Notes under the pieces: generated by a model
The model's input: the letters and a program-made list of their open reading frames with translations, nothing else
Told to the model about the DNA's origin: nothing
Databases searched by the model: none
Translations under genes and position numbers: made by a program
Shown here: in pieces, positions 19,980-37,395 of the stretch
Layout of the letters: each line of letters starts with the position of its first letter
Position numbering within the stretch: position 1 is the first letter of the stretch
Origin: Sulfurovum sp. 16-42-52
Lineage (GTDB): Bacteria; Campylobacterota; Campylobacteria; Campylobacterales; Sulfurovaceae
Direction: 5' to 3'
Assembly (NCBI GenBank): GCA_002281755.1
Contig: NCHB01000003.1
Location: 43,845-107,844, forward strand
Length of the DNA: 64,000 bases

Positions 19980-20510
19980 ATGGCTTATCAATGGTATGCA
20001 ATTCAAACATATTCAGGATCTGAACAATCGGTTAAAAGAGCGATTGAACAATTGGTTGTTGATTATGGTATTGAAGAGAAACTTGAACGTGTTGTCGTTC
20101 CAACAGAAGAAGTGATTGAAGTTAAAGATGGTAAAAAAAAGATAACTGAGCGAACATTGTATTCAGGATATGCTTTTGCACATATAGATCTGGATACTGA
20201 TCTTTGGCATAAGATACAATCTTTACCAAGAGTATCTAGATTTATCGGTGAACAAAAGACGCCAACAGCACTGAGTGCGGCAGATATTAAAGTGATTTTG
20301 GACAAGATGGAGAAAAAATCTGCACCGCGTCCAAAAGTTGACTTTGAAACAGGGGAAATGGTACGTATCGTAGACGGACCGTTTGCCAACTTTACGGCCA
20401 TGGTGGAAGAGTATGATCTTGACCATGGAAAGTTAAGATTAAATGTTTCTATCTTCGGTAGAAACACACCGGTCGAAATCCTCTATACACAAGTAGAGAA
20501 AATACTATAA
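19980..20510 (+). CDS. nusG: Transcription termination/antitermination factor NusG
   Basis: A 176-residue factor that binds RNA polymerase and couples it to Rho or the ribosome. The N-terminal NGN domain begins [14 protein letters not shown]; the C-terminal KOW domain contains [20 protein letters not shown]. Always paired with secE. A short GACC/GGTC stem follows the stop. Confidence 0.97.
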   Translation: MAYQWYAIQTYSGSEQSVKRAIEQLVVDYGIEEKLERVVVPTEEVIEVKDGKKKITERTLYSGYAFAHIDLDTDLWHKIQSLPRVSRFIGEQKTPTALSAADIKVILDKMEKKSAPRPKVDFETGEMVRIVDGPFANFTAMVEEYDLDHGKLRLNVSIFGRNTPVEILYTQVEKIL

Positions 20511-20544
20511 GACCTTAGGGTCAAATCAAACAAAGGAAGAACAG

Positions 20545-20970
20545 ATGGCAAAAAAAGTAGCGTTTAAGTTTAAACTGATGATCCCAGCTGGAGCAGCAAA
20601 CCCATCACCACCGGTAGGTCCTGCACTAGGACAACGTGGTGTAAATATTATGGAGTTTTGTAAAGCGTTTAACGAAAAGACAAAAGATAAAATGGGCTTT
20701 AAAGTTCCTGTCGTGATTACAGTTTATGCAGACAAAAGTTTTACATTTGAGACAAAACAACCACCTGCAAGTGATCTTATCATGAAAGCAGCAGGTCTTA
20801 AAAAAGGTACGGATAATCCTATCCTTAACAAAGTGGGAACAATCACCAAAGCAAAATTGGATGAAATTGTTGCACAGAAAATTGTTGACCTTAACACCAA
20901 TGACAAAGAAATGGCAGCAAGAATTATTGCTGGTTCATGCAGAAGTATGGGTGTTACGATCGTAGACTAG
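20545..20970 (+). CDS. rplK: 50S ribosomal protein L11 (uL11)
   Basis: A 141-residue protein of the GTPase-associated centre. The N-terminal [20 protein letters not shown] is the L11 signature; the C-terminal part carries the 23S rRNA binding region ending in [19 protein letters not shown]. In E. coli the downstream protein L1 represses the rplK-rplA mRNA; no L1 target was identified here. Confidence 0.98.
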   Translation: MAKKVAFKFKLMIPAGAANPSPPVGPALGQRGVNIMEFCKAFNEKTKDKMGFKVPVVITVYADKSFTFETKQPPASDLIMKAAGLKKGTDNPILNKVGTITKAKLDEIVAQKIVDLNTNDKEMAARIIAGSCRSMGVTIVD

Positions 20971-21068
20971 TCGCAAGACTAAGAAGGTTTGACAAAATGT
21001 TAAACCCAGAGTAAAAAATCATAACCACATGATTTAAAAGTGTGGGAGCATAATAAGCGGAGAATAAA

Positions 21069-21773
21069 ATGGCAAATAAACCAAGTAAAAGAAGAGAAGC
21101 GCTACTAAAAGCAGTAGATACAACAAAAACATACAGTGTTGATGAAGCAATGGGTACACTTAAAAATCTTAAATCAGCAAAATTTGATGAAACTGTAGAA
21201 GTGGCACTGAATTTGAATGTTGACCCTAGACATGCAGATCAGATGATCAGAGGCTCAGTCGTACTTCCAAACGGAACAGGTAAAACAGTAAGAGTAGCAG
21301 TATTTGCAAAAGATGCTAAAGCAGATGAAGCAAAAGCTGCGGGTGCAGATATAGTAGGTTCAACGGATTTAATAGAGTCTATTAAAGCGGGTGTGATTAA
21401 TTTTGACATCGTTATCTCTACACCGGATATGATGGGTGTATTGGGTCAAGTCGCTAGAATCCTTGGACCAAAAGGTCTTATGCCTAACCCTAAAACAGGT
21501 ACTGTGACTATGGATGTAGCCAAAGCTGTTGAGAACGCAAAAGGCGGACAGGTAAACTTCAGAGTAGATAAAAAAGGTAACATCCATGCAGGTATCGGTA
21601 AGGTATCATTCTCTGAAGATCATATCAGAGAAAACCTTGTTACTTTTGTACGTGCTATCAATAAAGCAAAACCTGCTTCTGCAAAAGGTAAATATATCAC
21701 AAATGGTGCCTTGTCTTTGACAATGAGCCCTTCTATTACCCTTAGTACAAGCGAATTGATGGATTTAAAATAA
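21069..21773 (+). CDS. rplA: 50S ribosomal protein L1 (uL1)
   Basis: A 234-residue L1-stalk protein. It contains the signature block [16 protein letters not shown] near residue 135. The preceding 98-base gap has an inverted pair CCACA/TGTGG ending shortly before the GCGGAG ribosome-binding site, a possible structured leader. It is followed by a GC-rich hairpin before rplJ. Confidence 0.98.
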   Translation: MANKPSKRREALLKAVDTTKTYSVDEAMGTLKNLKSAKFDETVEVALNLNVDPRHADQMIRGSVVLPNGTGKTVRVAVFAKDAKADEAKAAGADIVGSTDLIESIKAGVINFDIVISTPDMMGVLGQVARILGPKGLMPNPKTGTVTMDVAKAVENAKGGQVNFRVDKKGNIHAGIGKVSFSEDHIRENLVTFVRAINKAKPASAKGKYITNGALSLTMSPSITLSTSELMDLK

Positions 21774-21789
21774 TTCATTCAAGTGTGTC

Positions 21790-21811
21790 TGTCCGGTATC
21801 AGTGCCGGACA
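21790..21811 (+). promoter_or_regulatory. GC-rich hairpin at the start of the rplJ leader
   Basis: TGTCCGGT pairs with GCCGGACA (8 bp including one T-G) around ATCAGT. It lies 17 bases after the rplA stop, within a 209-base gap before rplJ. No T-run follows, so it is more likely an attenuator, a processing site or part of an L10-type autoregulatory leader than a terminator. I could not confirm an L10 leader fold by eye. Confidence 0.5.
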
Positions 21812-21982
21812 TCATAAAAGTATGTACAGTCTTTTCAAAACAGAACTAAACGCTAGTTTTGTTTTGAGGAAACTCATAATCTTAGGTCAAAGATAAAAGG
21901 GGCGAAAGCTTAATTAATCTGTTTGAAAAAATAGATGGGTTGGATGAAACCAATACCCTTTTAGAGGTCGAAAGGAGAAACT

Positions 21983-22465
21983 ATGACAAGAACCAGAAAA
22001 GAAGAATTGGTCGCAGAAATGACAGCAGAGTTTAAAAACGCTGGTGCCATTATCGTTTGTGATTACAAAGGTATGACGGTTGAAAAACTTGAAATTGTAA
22101 GAAATCTTGCAAAAGACGAAGAGACAAAAGTAAAAGTTATCAACAATAAACTTGCGATGATTGCACTGCAAAATGCAGGATGTGAAGCAATGAGCTTGAC
22201 TGAGACGAATGTGGTTATTTGGGGCGATACTCAAATTACACCATGTAAAATCGCAGACAAGGCTGCAACGCAGTTTAAAGAGAACTTTTCAATCAAAACA
22301 GGTGTTATTGCTGGCGAAGTGGCAAGTTTGCAAACGATTAATGCAATGGCTAAACTTCCAAGCAAAGAAGTGCTTATCGGTATGCTTCTTAATGTTTGGA
22401 ATGCACCGGTACAGAACTTTACCATCGGCTTAAGTGCTTTAGCGGCAAAAAAAGAAGAGGCATAA
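21983..22465 (+). CDS. rplJ: 50S ribosomal protein L10 (uL10)
   Basis: A 160-residue stalk-base protein that carries L7/L12 dimers on its C-terminal helix. The N-terminal MTRTRKEELVAEMTAEFK and the central region INNKLAMIAL are typical. Good SD (GAAAGGAG). It sits in the usual order before rplL. Confidence 0.97.
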   Translation: MTRTRKEELVAEMTAEFKNAGAIIVCDYKGMTVEKLEIVRNLAKDEETKVKVINNKLAMIALQNAGCEAMSLTETNVVIWGDTQITPCKIADKAATQFKENFSIKTGVIAGEVASLQTINAMAKLPSKEVLIGMLLNVWNAPVQNFTIGLSALAAKKEEA

Positions 22466-22503
22466 TTTCTTATTGACAGGTGAGTCTCTTCGGGGGCTTT
22501 TGA

Positions 22504-22579
22504 CACTAATTGTTCTGAGGTCATTGGCTAGAGCATTAGTGAGAGGAATTGAAGAATCGCTTTGCTTTTCTTCAAGGAG
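22504..22579 (+). promoter_or_regulatory. Conserved r-protein leader element, copy B (before rplL)
   Basis: CACTAAT (22504-22510) pairs with ATTAGTG (22535-22541), the latter being part of the core ATTAGTGAGAGGAATT (22535-22550). A hairpin follows at once, TTGAAGAA (22549-22556) with TTCTTCAA (22568-22575), then GGAG at 22576-22579. The rplL ATG is 27 bases further on and has its own SD (GAAGGAA). Same core and layout as the elements before rpmG and rpsU. Confidence 0.6.
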
Positions 22580-22606
22580 ATATTTTTTCATACGAAGGAA
22601 ATAATT

Positions 22607-22978
22607 ATGGCAACAACTAAAGAAGATGTTCTTGAGTTTATCTCAAACATGTCAGTACTTGAGCTTTCTGAGCTTGTAAAAGAATTTGAAGAAAAATTTG
22701 GCGTATCTGCACAGGCTACTGTTGTATCTGGCGGACCTGCTGTAGCTGCTGAAGCTGCTGAAGAGCAAACTGAGTTTACAGTTGTTCTTACAAGTGGTGG
22801 AGACAAAAAAATCAATGCGATTAAAGTGGTAAGATCTGTAACAGGTCTTGGACTTAAAGAAGCAAAAGATGCTGTAGACAATGCACCAACTGTACTTAAA
22901 GAAGGCGCAACTAAAGAAGAAGCAGAAGCAATCAAAAAAGAATTTGAAGAAGCTGGCGCTACTTGCGAAATTAAATAA
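22607..22978 (+). CDS. rplL: 50S ribosomal protein L7/L12 (bL12)
   Basis: A 123-residue stalk protein that recruits translational GTPases. It has an N-terminal dimerisation helix pair, an Ala-rich hinge ([10 protein letters not shown]) and the C-terminal domain with [20 protein letters not shown]. The start is at 22607 (MATTKED) with SD GAAGGAA; an upstream in-frame ATG at 22562 falls inside the leader hairpin. Followed by a strong hairpin before rpoB. Confidence 0.98.
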   Translation: MATTKEDVLEFISNMSVLELSELVKEFEEKFGVSAQATVVSGGPAVAAEAAEEQTEFTVVLTSGGDKKINAIKVVRSVTGLGLKEAKDAVDNAPTVLKEGATKEEAEAIKKEFEEAGATCEIK

Positions 22979-22991
22979 TCACTATTTAAGC

Positions 22992-23016
22992 ATGCTTAGG
23001 CTATCTGCCTAAGCAT
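22992..23016 (+). terminator. rplL-rpoB attenuator-like hairpin
   Basis: ATGCTTAGGC (22992-23001) pairs perfectly with GCCTAAGCAT (23007-23016) around TATCT. No T-run follows. Its position matches the E. coli rplL-rpoB attenuator and RNase III site, where the drop in rpoBC relative to rplL is set. Confidence 0.7.
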
Positions 23017-23126
23017 CTGTTACCCATCTCATTGGATATAGCGATAAACTATTCACAGACATTTCATACCCTCGTGTCAATAGTTTCTTTGTGTACCCAA
23101 TATACACATAATAACCAACTACATAA

Positions 23127-31836
<8,710 letters not shown>

Positions 31837-31846
31837 GCTCTACACA

Positions 31847-31872
31847 GTGTTTCTGGCTGAAGCCAGAAACAC
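31847..31872 (+). terminator. Perfect 11-bp hairpin after rpoC
   Basis: GTGTTTCTGGC pairs with GCCAGAAACAC around TGAA, ten bases after the rpoC stop. Followed by ATAAAATCC with no T-run, so termination may be Rho-assisted or the stem may protect the mRNA 3' end. Confidence 0.65.
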
Positions 31873-31922
31873 ATAAAATCCCGCCTTGCTTGAAATATAA
31901 GAAATTTTAAAGAATTTTTCGA

Positions 31923-31928
31923 TATAAT
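31923..31928 (+). promoter_or_regulatory. -10 box TATAAT of the str cluster
   Basis: A perfect TATAAT in the 252-base rpoC-rpsL gap, preceded by an A/T-rich stretch. It gives a leader of about 150 bases upstream of rpsL. Confidence 0.7.
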
Positions 31929-31988
31929 TTGCCTCCAAAATTGCGTCCATATCCATAGGGAAAATGGCTTGTTGCATGCGTATTACGG

Positions 31989-32023
31989 CACATAAAAATA
32001 CTTATCTGAAGTACTTTTATGTG
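31989..32023 (+). promoter_or_regulatory. Long hairpin in the rpsL leader
   Basis: CACATAAAAATACTT (31989-32003) pairs with AAGTACTTTTATGTG (32009-32023): 14 of 15 positions pair, loop ATCTG. It sits in the middle of the leader between the TATAAT and rpsL. Candidate autoregulatory structure for the str operon; not a terminator, since no T-run follows. Confidence 0.5.
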
Positions 32024-32088
32024 GTGTAAGAACCCAGATTCAAGAGAGATGATCTCAATTCAAACTAACCAGAAAGAAAGGAAACGAT

Positions 32089-32463
32089 TTGCCTACAATT
32101 AACCAATTGATTCGTAAAGAACGTCAAAAGCAAGTGAAAAAATCAAAATCACCTGCCTTAGTAAAATGTCCTCAAAGAAGAGGCGTATGTACAAGAGTTT
32201 ATACTACAACTCCAAAAAAACCTAACTCAGCACTTAGAAAAGTTGCGAAAGTAAGATTGACAAGCGGTTTTGAAGTTATTTCATATATCGGTGGAGAGGG
32301 ACACAACCTTCAAGAACACTCAATCGTACTTGTAAGAGGCGGAAGAATTAAAGATTTACCGGGTGTTAAGTATCACATCGTTCGTGGTGCATTGGATGCT
32401 TCAGGTGTAAACGGAAGAACGGTTGCACGTTCTAAATACGGTACAAAGAGACCTAAAAAATAA
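32089..32463 (+). CDS. rpsL: 30S ribosomal protein S12 (uS12)
   Basis: A 124-residue decoding-centre protein. [12 protein letters not shown] at the start and [18 protein letters not shown], with the streptomycin-site lysine wild type, are diagnostic. It starts with TTG at 32089, preceded by AAAGGA; no ATG is available nearby. A TTG start on such a highly expressed gene hints at deliberately tuned translation. Confidence 0.97.
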   Translation: MPTINQLIRKERQKQVKKSKSPALVKCPQRRGVCTRVYTTTPKKPNSALRKVAKVRLTSGFEVISYIGGEGHNLQEHSIVLVRGGRIKDLPGVKYHIVRGALDASGVNGRTVARSKYGTKRPKK

Positions 32464-32491
32464 TCTAAAGATTAGAGTACAGCGTAAATAA

Positions 32492-32545
32492 GTTTAGTCT
32501 AGTCATAGACTTGAAACAGGTATTGTCAAACACCTTAGGGGACAA
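32492..32545 (+). promoter_or_regulatory. Structured rpsL-rpsG intercistronic region
   Basis: In the 124-base gap, GTTT + AGTCT (32492-32500) pairs with AGACT and AAAC (32507-32517) across a 2-base bulge, and TTGTC (32523-32527) pairs with GACAA (32541-32545). In E. coli the equivalent gap is the S7 autoregulatory target, so a similar role is possible here (inference). Confidence 0.35.
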
Positions 32546-32575
32546 GACTTGAGTAAATCAATACAATAAGATTGA

Positions 32576-33055
<480 letters not shown>

Positions 33056-33066
33056 GGAATTAGCTT

Positions 33067-35157
33067 ATGGCAAGAACGCACAAACTTGAAGACGTAAGAA
33101 ATATCGGTATTGCTGCTCACATCGACGCAGGAAAAACAACCACGACAGAAAGAATTCTTTTCTATACGGGTGTTGAACATAAAATCGGTGAAGTACATGA
33201 CGGTGCTGCAACGATGGACTGGATGGAGCAAGAGCAAGAGAGAGGGATTACGATTACTTCTGCTGCGACGACTTGTGAGTGGCTCGGTAAACAAATCAAT
33301 ATTATCGACACTCCAGGTCACGTTGACTTCACAATTGAAGTTGAGCGTTCTATGAGAGTACTTGACGGTGCCGTATCTGTATTCTGTGCCGTTGGTGGGG
33401 TTCAGCCACAGTCTGAGACAGTATGGAGACAAAGAAACCGTTATGGTGTACCGTCTATCGTATTTGTAAACAAAATGGACAGAACGGGTGCTGATTTCTT
33501 GGAAGTTGCAAGACAAATCAGGGACAGACTCAAAGGTAACCCTGTAGTCATTCAGCTACCAATCGGTGCTGAAGATACTTTTGAAGGTGTTGTTGACCTT
33601 GTAAAAATGAAAGAAATTGTTTGGGATAAAGATGCTGAAATGGGATCAAACTACCATGAGCAAGAAATTCGTCCTGAGCTTCAGGCACAAGCAGAAGAGT
33701 ACAGAGAAAAAATGATCGAAGGTATCTCAGAAGCTGAAGGTAACGAAGAACTTATGGAGAAATTTCTTGAAGGTGAAGAGTTAACTCAAGAAGAGATTGC
33801 TGCAGGTATCAAAGCAGCAACGATTGGTATGCATATTGTACCAATGCTTCCAGGAACAGCCTTTAAAAACAAAGGTGTTCAAACTTTGCTTGATGCTGTT
33901 GTTGCCTACCTACCTTCACCAGTAGAAGCACCTGCAATCAAAGGTACTATGATGGACGATGAGACTGTTGAAGTGGTAGTTCCTTCAACCGATGATGGTG
34001 CATTTGCAGCGTTGGCATTTAAAATTATGACAGACCCTTTTGTAGGGACATTGACTTTTATCCGTGTTTACAGAGGTTCATTACAGTCAGGCTCACACGT
34101 TCACAATACAACTAAAGACAAAAAAGAGCGTATTGGTCGCATCATGAAAATGCACGCGATCAAACGTGAAGAAGTCTCTGAGATTTATGCCGGTGAGATT
34201 GGTGCGGTTGTAGGACTTAAATACTCAACAACAGGTGATACCTTGTGTGATGCAAATGATCACGTGGTACTTGAAAGAATGGACTTCCCTGAACCGGTTA
34301 TCTCTGTTGCTGTTGAGCCAAAAACAAAAGCAGACCAAGAAAAAATGGGTATCGCGTTGGGTAAATTGGCTGCAGAAGATCCATCATTCAGAGTAAACAC
34401 AGACGAAGAGACTGGTCAAACGATTATCTCAGGAATGGGTGAACTTCACTTGGAAATCCTTGTAGATAGAATGAAAAGAGAGTTTAAAGTAGAAGCAGAT
34501 GTGGGCGCACCACAGGTTTCATACAGAGAAACAATCAGAAAAGCAGTGAAAAAAGAGTACAAATACGCTAAACAATCAGGTGGACGCGGACAATTTGGTC
34601 ACGTATACCTTGAAATCGAACCTCAAGAAGCAGGCGCTGGTTATGAGTTTGTGGATGCGGTTAAAGGTGGGGTGATTCCAAAAGAATTTATCCAACCGGT
34701 TAACAAAGGTATCCAAGAATCGATGGCTAGAGGTATTCAAGCGGGTTACCCTGTAGAAGATGTAAAAGTAACATTGTATGATGGTTCTTACCATGATGTT
34801 GACTCTTCTGAGATGGCGTTTAAATTGGCTGGTTCTATGGGCTTTAGAGAGGGCTGTAGAGAAGCAAACCCTGTTATCTTGGAGCCTTTGATGAAAGTTG
34901 AAGTCGAAGTACCTGAAGAGAGCATGGGTGATGTTATCGGTGATATCGCTAAAAGACGTGGACAGGTTACAGGAATGGATGATAGAGCAGGAAACAAAAT
35001 CGTTAATGCTTTCGTACCACTTTCTGAAATGTTCGGATACTCAACTGATCTTCGTTCGATGACACAAGGTCGAGCAACGTATGCAATGGAATTTGACCAC
35101 TACGAAGAAGTTCCTTCAAACGTAGCTAAAGAGATTATTGCAAAGAGAAATAGCTAA
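33067..35157 (+). CDS. fusA: Elongation factor G
   Basis: A 696-residue translocase GTPase. G1 [13 protein letters not shown]3 DTPGHVDFT and G4 NKMDR; the domain IV region [15 protein letters not shown] is intact. It closes the str cluster; a perfect 10-bp hairpin follows 26 bases after the stop. Confidence 0.99.
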   Translation: MARTHKLEDVRNIGIAAHIDAGKTTTTERILFYTGVEHKIGEVHDGAATMDWMEQEQERGITITSAATTCEWLGKQINIIDTPGHVDFTIEVERSMRVLDGAVSVFCAVGGVQPQSETVWRQRNRYGVPSIVFVNKMDRTGADFLEVARQIRDRLKGNPVVIQLPIGAEDTFEGVVDLVKMKEIVWDKDAEMGSNYHEQEIRPELQAQAEEYREKMIEGISEAEGNEELMEKFLEGEELTQEEIAAGIKAATIGMHIVPMLPGTAFKNKGVQTLLDAVVAYLPSPVEAPAIKGTMMDDETVEVVVPSTDDGAFAALAFKIMTDPFVGTLTFIRVYRGSLQSGSHVHNTTKDKKERIGRIMKMHAIKREEVSEIYAGEIGAVVGLKYSTTGDTLCDANDHVVLERMDFPEPVISVAVEPKTKADQEKMGIALGKLAAEDPSFRVNTDEETGQTIISGMGELHLEILVDRMKREFKVEADVGAPQVSYRETIRKAVKKEYKYAKQSGGRGQFGHVYLEIEPQEAGAGYEFVDAVKGGVIPKEFIQPVNKGIQESMARGIQAGYPVEDVKVTLYDGSYHDVDSSEMAFKLAGSMGFREGCREANPVILEPLMKVEVEVPEESMGDVIGDIAKRRGQVTGMDDRAGNKIVNAFVPLSEMFGYSTDLRSMTQGRATYAMEFDHYEEVPSNVAKEIIAKRNS

Positions 35158-35183
35158 TAGTTTCTCTTTTATACGACTACATC

Positions 35184-35211
35184 GGTCAAACAGGGTTTCC
35201 TCTGTTTGACC
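35184..35211 (+). terminator. Hairpin after fusA
   Basis: GGTCAAACAG (35184-35193) pairs perfectly with CTGTTTGACC (35202-35211), loop GGTTTCCT. Only scattered T residues follow, so it is another operon-end stem without a U-tract. Confidence 0.6.
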
Positions 35212-35272
35212 CCTATACTTATTCTATTTCCCTCCCAACCTTGAATACAGATACCTTAAAGAAAGGCATATC

Positions 35273-35641
35273 ATGAAAGTCATCATTGATCTCATCGAAG
35301 ATATACGTGAAGCAATTGGCAACCAAGAAGACTTTATTCTCACCGCGATGCTTTTAAAAGAGGATAACAGTAGCCCAGAGAGACTGATATCTACAGGTGA
35401 AGCACCTATCAATGCATTTGTTATCGATGAAGTGCAGAGAAAACTGATTTTTAAGATAGACCGTAGTGCTGCAGTGCTGCCTATCGGTGAACTTGTTAAA
35501 CATCTACTGGTACTGCCAATGGCTGATATGATGTATGAACTGAGAGTAGATATAGAGACACACCGTGATGCAGCGTCTATTGTTGGATTTGGTACATCGC
35601 TTCAGGAGAAAAAATACTTCTTGTTTATCAAGCTTGCGTAG
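35273..35641 (+). CDS. Hypothetical protein, 122 residues
   Basis: Not recognised. A soluble, acidic alpha/beta protein without signal peptide, starting MKVIIDLIEDIREAIGNQ. SD AAGAAAGG about ten bases upstream. Its last 14 bases overlap the convergent HTH gene. It follows fusA but lies beyond the fusA hairpin, so read-through or its own weak promoter would be needed. Confidence 0.7.
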   Translation: MKVIIDLIEDIREAIGNQEDFILTAMLLKEDNSSPERLISTGEAPINAFVIDEVQRKLIFKIDRSAAVLPIGELVKHLLVLPMADMMYELRVDIETHRDAASIVGFGTSLQEKKYFLFIKLA

Positions 35642-35873
35642 TCAGGTATTGCGGTTTTTGAGCAAGAAGCAACCAGTTTAGACTGATACGGTTCTTGTAG
35701 CAAACTGTCGCAAGTGATTCATAGGGAAGCTTTTTACGTCTTTTAATCACTGCATAGTATTGCGCATCAAGTTGAAGAAAATCAGCAATATCTTTATCCC
35801 GTATTTTTGTTTGTGTTTTATGTGTTTCGAGAATCTCTTTAACCCTTAACATCACATCATCAAAATCTATCAC
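35628..35873 (-). CDS. CI-repressor-type HTH protein (DNA-binding domain only)
   Basis: An 81-residue protein. Residues 1-72 align without a gap to residues 1-72 of the S24 repressor at 13830, sharing DKD at 26-28, A41, K44, R46, PYE at 50-52, Cys58, IS at 63-64, NWL at 66-68 and Gln72. It has no S24 domain, so it cannot be switched off by self-cleavage. The GTG start at 35873 has AAGGA seven bases upstream and is supported by the alignment beginning at residue 1. It may compete for the same DNA sites as its larger paralogue, or regulate the neighbouring GGDEF/EAL gene (inference). Confidence 0.8.
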   Translation of the reverse strand: MIDFDDVMLRVKEILETHKTQTKIRDKDIADFLQLDAQYYAVIKRRKKLPYESLATVCYKNRISLNWLLLAQKPQYLTTQA

Positions 35874-35955
35874 GCGCCTATCCTTAAAAATTGGTTATAT
35901 GGCATCATAATCAATTTTTGAAGGGTGGGTAAAATATATGTCAGATTGTAATATT

Positions 35956-37395
35956 TTAAAGCAAGGAAGGGTGGTACAACGCTATGAGTTCTTCTTCTGT
36001 GAGTGGCTTATTGACACCAAAGCCCTGAATGTAGTCAATACCAAGCTTGATGAGTTTCTTTTTTTGTGAGGGGCTGTCTACCCACTTGGCAACGGTCTGT
36101 ACATTTAGTTCATGAAGCATCTTAACCAAGGAATAAAGCATGGTATGGGTTGTATCATCGTCCAAATTGGTACTATAGTCTCTGTCAAACTGAACCATAT
36201 CAAATTTAAAATGTTTCATGTACTCCAAAGAAGCATTGGAAGATCCAAAATTATCAATGCAGATACGTAATCCTTTGGCTCTGTAGCTTTTAAGTGTAGA
36301 AAGATACCCTCCAAGGTCGTGGTGGGTTTTACGCTCATAGAGTTGAATAATAAGACGTGAAGCATTGATGTTTGAATCTTCAAGAGTTGTAAAGAGTTTT
36401 TCTTGAAACGTACTGTCTCTTAGAGAAAAAGGTGAGAGATTGAAGGTAAATGAGATGTTGTCGTCCACCAAGGGCAGAAGATCAATAATATGCTTGATGA
36501 GTACCCAATCATACTCTCTGCCTAGTCCCAAACGGTTGATTATAGGCAAAAATACACGGGGAAGAATATCGTGAGTGGCATGCGATTTGAGTTTGACTGC
36601 TATTTCGTAGGTATCTACCGTATCATTTTGTATATTTAAGAGTGCTCTAAAGGACAAGGATAGTTTTTTTTCTTTCAATGCTGCAATCACATCTCTTTCA
36701 CTGTCTGAGAGCTCTTTGGCATCTTTAAGGGTAATATGGTTATCTTCTTTCTCCTCTTCAAGGGATTGACCTGTGATCAAATCTCTCAGTTGCAAGATAG
36801 CTTTGTTGTAATCCTGATGGGTGTTAGTAATGATTGCAAAGCGATACTCCACTTCTATGTTATTGATACGACGGTTTTGGGTGATCATCGTCTCAAGAAT
36901 AGAGTGTATTTGTTCATAGTTTTCATTGAGTGCAATGAGAAATTCTGAACCGCGATTTCGTCCGATGAGAACATTTTTAATCCCATTTTGTTTAAAAAGC
37001 AGATTTAAGCTTTTAGAAATACTGTATAAAAGTGTATCGACCTGATCAGAGCTGTAGTTTTCATTGAGTAAGGGCAGGTTCTCGATGCTGAGACAGGCCA
37101 GAGAATCAGGATGGTAGTGTTCCAGATTTTTCATAAAGGCTTTTTTGTTAAAGGTTTGGGTTGTCGGATCAATCAGGGTTTCTTGGACGCTCAGATTCAT
37201 TAGAAAATAGATAAAATAAATAGCAATAAAGGTAATGGCGGTGAGCAGTATGCCGTCTTTTGTACTGATTTTGATCGCTGCTTCTTTGTCAATGGTACTG
37301 AAAAATACAAGAAAAGTAAGAATCAGAACAGGAATTCCTGCCCTAAGTGCAAGAGTAAAACGCCGTCCCCGTTCTTCTTTTTGAGAATGTAGCAT
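35956..37395 (-). CDS. Membrane-anchored degenerate GGDEF-EAL protein
   Basis: A 479-residue protein with two N-terminal membrane helices (about 14-31 and 47-66), a GGDEF-fold domain (LIDPTTQTFNKKAFM onward) and an EAL-fold domain (about 230-475). The GGDEF motif reads RGSEF. The EAL motif reads YEIAV instead of EALxR, DDFG reads DNFG, the VKID lysine segment reads VQFD, and the metal-binding Glu of VAEGVE reads VAKWV. It is therefore predicted to be inactive as both cyclase and phosphodiesterase and more likely to sense c-di-GMP or act as a scaffold (inference). The start overlaps the gyrB stop by one base. Confidence 0.88.
   Translation of the reverse strand: MLHSQKEERGRRFTLALRAGIPVLILTFLVFFSTIDKEAAIKISTKDGILLTAITFIAIYFIYFLMNLSVQETLIDPTTQTFNKKAFMKNLEHYHPDSLACLSIENLPLLNENYSSDQVDTLLYSISKSLNLLFKQNGIKNVLIGRNRGSEFLIALNENYEQIHSILETMITQNRRINNIEVEYRFAIITNTHQDYNKAILQLRDLITGQSLEEEKEDNHITLKDAKELSDSERDVIAALKEKKLSLSFRALLNIQNDTVDTYEIAVKLKSHATHDILPRVFLPIINRLGLGREYDWVLIKHIIDLLPLVDDNISFTFNLSPFSLRDSTFQEKLFTTLEDSNINASRLIIQLYERKTHHDLGGYLSTLKSYRAKGLRICIDNFGSSNASLEYMKHFKFDMVQFDRDYSTNLDDDTTHTMLYSLVKMLHELNVQTVAKWVDSPSQKKKLIKLGIDYIQGFGVNKPLTEEELIALYHPSLL

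Noticed and set aside
21774..21982. Classical L10 autoregulatory leader before rplJ
   Set aside because: The length and position are suitable and one hairpin is clear, but I could not identify the conserved kink-turn by eye, so it is reported only as a hairpin.
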